The position numbers and the translations under genes were made by a program. From SABY01 sp964523795 (GTDB lineage Bacteria; Bacteroidota; Bacteroidia; Bacteroidales; 4484-276): DNA of 64,000 nt. Positions 62,891-64,000 of the stretch are shown here, in pieces (the stretch's first letter is position 1; each line of letters opens with the position of its first letter). The stretch lies in assembly GCA_964523795.1 (NCBI GenBank), contig CAZGAO010000005.1:1-64000 (forward strand), in the 5' to 3' direction. The notes below the pieces were generated by a model. That model did no database searches, was not told the DNA's origin, and saw only the letters and a program-made list of their open reading frames with translations.

Positions 62891-64000
62891 ATGATCAAAA
62901 AGTCTTTGGCGGTACTCACTGTCTGTCTTATTTTAGTGAATATGGCATATTCGCAAGATAAACCGAATTATTTAGGACAAACCAATACTATTACTACAGC
63001 GGTTCCTTTTCTTCTGATTGCCCCTGATGCCCGTTCGGGTGCGATGGGCGATGTAGGTGTAGCAAGCACACCCGATGCCAGTTCGATGCACTGGAATCCG
63101 GCCAAGTACGCATTTATCGAATCCAAGGCAGGTTTTTCGGCTTCTTATAGCCCTTGGCTTCGAGCTATCGTAAGCGATATTAACCTGGCCTACGTGGCAG
63201 GATTTTACAAAATCGATGACAGACAAACCATCGCCGGATCGCTTTTGTATTTTACCCTGGGCGACATTGTTTTTACAGATATTAATGGCGGCCTTATTGG
63301 CAATTATCGCCCCAACGAGTTTTCGCTCGATGGTACCTATTCACGTAAGTTCTCCGACACCTGGTCGGGTGCCGTTGCTGCCCGCTATATACACTCTAAC
63401 CTTACACAGGGCGTTAACGTAGCCGGACAGGCCACCAAGCCCGGACAATCGGTAGCTGCCGACATAGCGGTTTACCACCAAAGCGAACTCGATTGGCGCA
63501 ACTTTGAATATGCAGAGTTTGCCCTGGGTATTAATATCTCGAATATCGGTACTAAGATTTCTTATAGCGATGCCACCACCGACCGCGATTTTATCCCTAC
63601 CAACCTGCGTATCGGACCGCGGCTTACCCTTGATCTGGACGACTACAACCGCCTCACATTTATGATTGATGTAAACAAGTTGCTGGTTCCCACACCTCCT
63701 GTTTATGATTCGACAGGAAACTTTGGCCCCGAAAATATTGTTGCCGGAAAAGATCCTAATGTAGGCACGGTTGAAGGCATGCTCCAATCCTGGTACGATG
63801 CCCCTGGCGGTTTCGAGGAAGAGATGCGCGAATTTTTCTTCGCAACAGGAGTTGAGTATTGGTACGACAAGGTGTTTGCCGTTCGTGGCGGCTTTTTTTA
63901 TGAAAATAAATTCAAGGGAAACCGTAAGTATTTCACCCTCGGTGCCGGACTTAAATACAATGTCTTTGGTTTGGATTTCTCCTACCTGATTCCACTTGAA
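62891..64000 (+). CDS. porV: Type IX secretion outer-membrane protein PorV (partial)
   Basis: At least 370 residues; the gene runs off the end of the window. The ATG at 62891 opens a signal peptide (KKSLAVLTVCLILVNMAYSQ). The mature start (NTITTAVPFLLIAPDARSGA, then MGDVGVASTPDASSMHWNPA) is the PorV/LptO hallmark. It is a FadL-like barrel that shuttles cargo from the translocon to the PorU sortase. It is the third gene of the group, 89 bp after the second porU. Confidence 0.95.
   Translation, partial: MIKKSLAVLTVCLILVNMAYSQDKPNYLGQTNTITTAVPFLLIAPDARSGAMGDVGVASTPDASSMHWNPAKYAFIESKAGFSASYSPWLRAIVSDINLAYVAGFYKIDDRQTIAGSLLYFTLGDIVFTDINGGLIGNYRPNEFSLDGTYSRKFSDTWSGAVAARYIHSNLTQGVNVAGQATKPGQSVAADIAVYHQSELDWRNFEYAEFALGINISNIGTKISYSDATTDRDFIPTNLRIGPRLTLDLDDYNRLTFMIDVNKLLVPTPPVYDSTGNFGPENIVAGKDPNVGTVEGMLQSWYDAPGGFEEEMREFFFATGVEYWYDKVFAVRGGFFYENKFKGNRKYFTLGAGLKYNVFGLDFSYLIPLE

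Overview
The window is a 64 kb piece of a Bacteroidota (Bacteroidetes) chromosome, most likely an environmental Bacteroidales-type bacterium. The evidence is a type IX secretion/gliding cluster (GldJ, PorP/SprF-like protein, two PorU sortases, PorV), a secreted protein with a CHU_C (type B) sorting domain, many SPII lipoproteins, and several copies of the Bacteroidetes -7 promoter box TAnnTTTG upstream of genes, with few Shine-Dalgarno sites. No rRNA, tRNA, CRISPR array, prophage or complete insertion sequence was recognised. Genes are placed by reading frame, motifs and context only; no database search was possible.

Layout. 1-4.5 kb: intergenic repeats, then a glycogen branching enzyme and a type I pullulanase lipoprotein (minus strand). 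4.9-10.9 kb: a three-gene operon for a NuoE/NuoF/NuoG-like flavin-iron-sulfur complex whose large subunit is fused to an NfnB/GltD-like NAD(P)H oxidoreductase. 11.4-16.0 kb: a four-gene minus-strand operon (hybrid histidine kinase, receiver-kinase hybrid, LytTR regulator, PhcB-like methyltransferase) that resembles the parts list of the Ralstonia phc quorum-sensing operon. 16.2-19.1 kb: a tightly overlapping HAD phosphatase, diacylglycerol-kinase-like and App1-like phosphatase operon. 19.1-21.1 kb: small exported proteins. 21.3-25.5 kb: MutS, an Rpn/PD-(D/E)XK protein and a TrmH-type RNA methyltransferase. 25.7-28.2 kb: an OmpA/TPR lipoprotein and a heptad-repeat coiled-coil membrane protein.

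28.3-35.2 kb: a glycan-degradation group, with a GH2 beta-galactosidase carrying an inserted LamG domain, a GH109-like Tat-exported enzyme and a ROK regulator. 35.4-39.4 kb: an M16 peptidase pair and a CHU_C fibronectin-type secreted protein. 39.5-42.3 kb: a PIN toxin-antitoxin module lodged beside an ALDH7 gene and bounded by a duplicate of that gene's 3-prime end. 42.4-46.8 kb: a ModE-like DNA-binding protein, a lipoprotein, an endonuclease/exonuclease/phosphatase-fold protein, a GAF/nucleotidyltransferase plus phosphoesterase pair, and a HicB antitoxin with a remnant of HicA. 47.3-49.8 kb: an NhaD antiporter and a TrpF-like protein lacking the catalytic cysteine.

49.8-64 kb: AnmK, MurF, GldJ and PorP on the minus strand, divergent from two tandem PorU-type sortases and PorV (cut by the window end) on the plus strand. 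This region joins peptidoglycan synthesis and recycling to the outer-membrane steps of type IX secretion. The best candidates for undescribed biology are the phc-like signalling operon, the fused NfnB-NuoG complex, the tandem PorU pair, and the 3-prime-end duplication around the PIN module.
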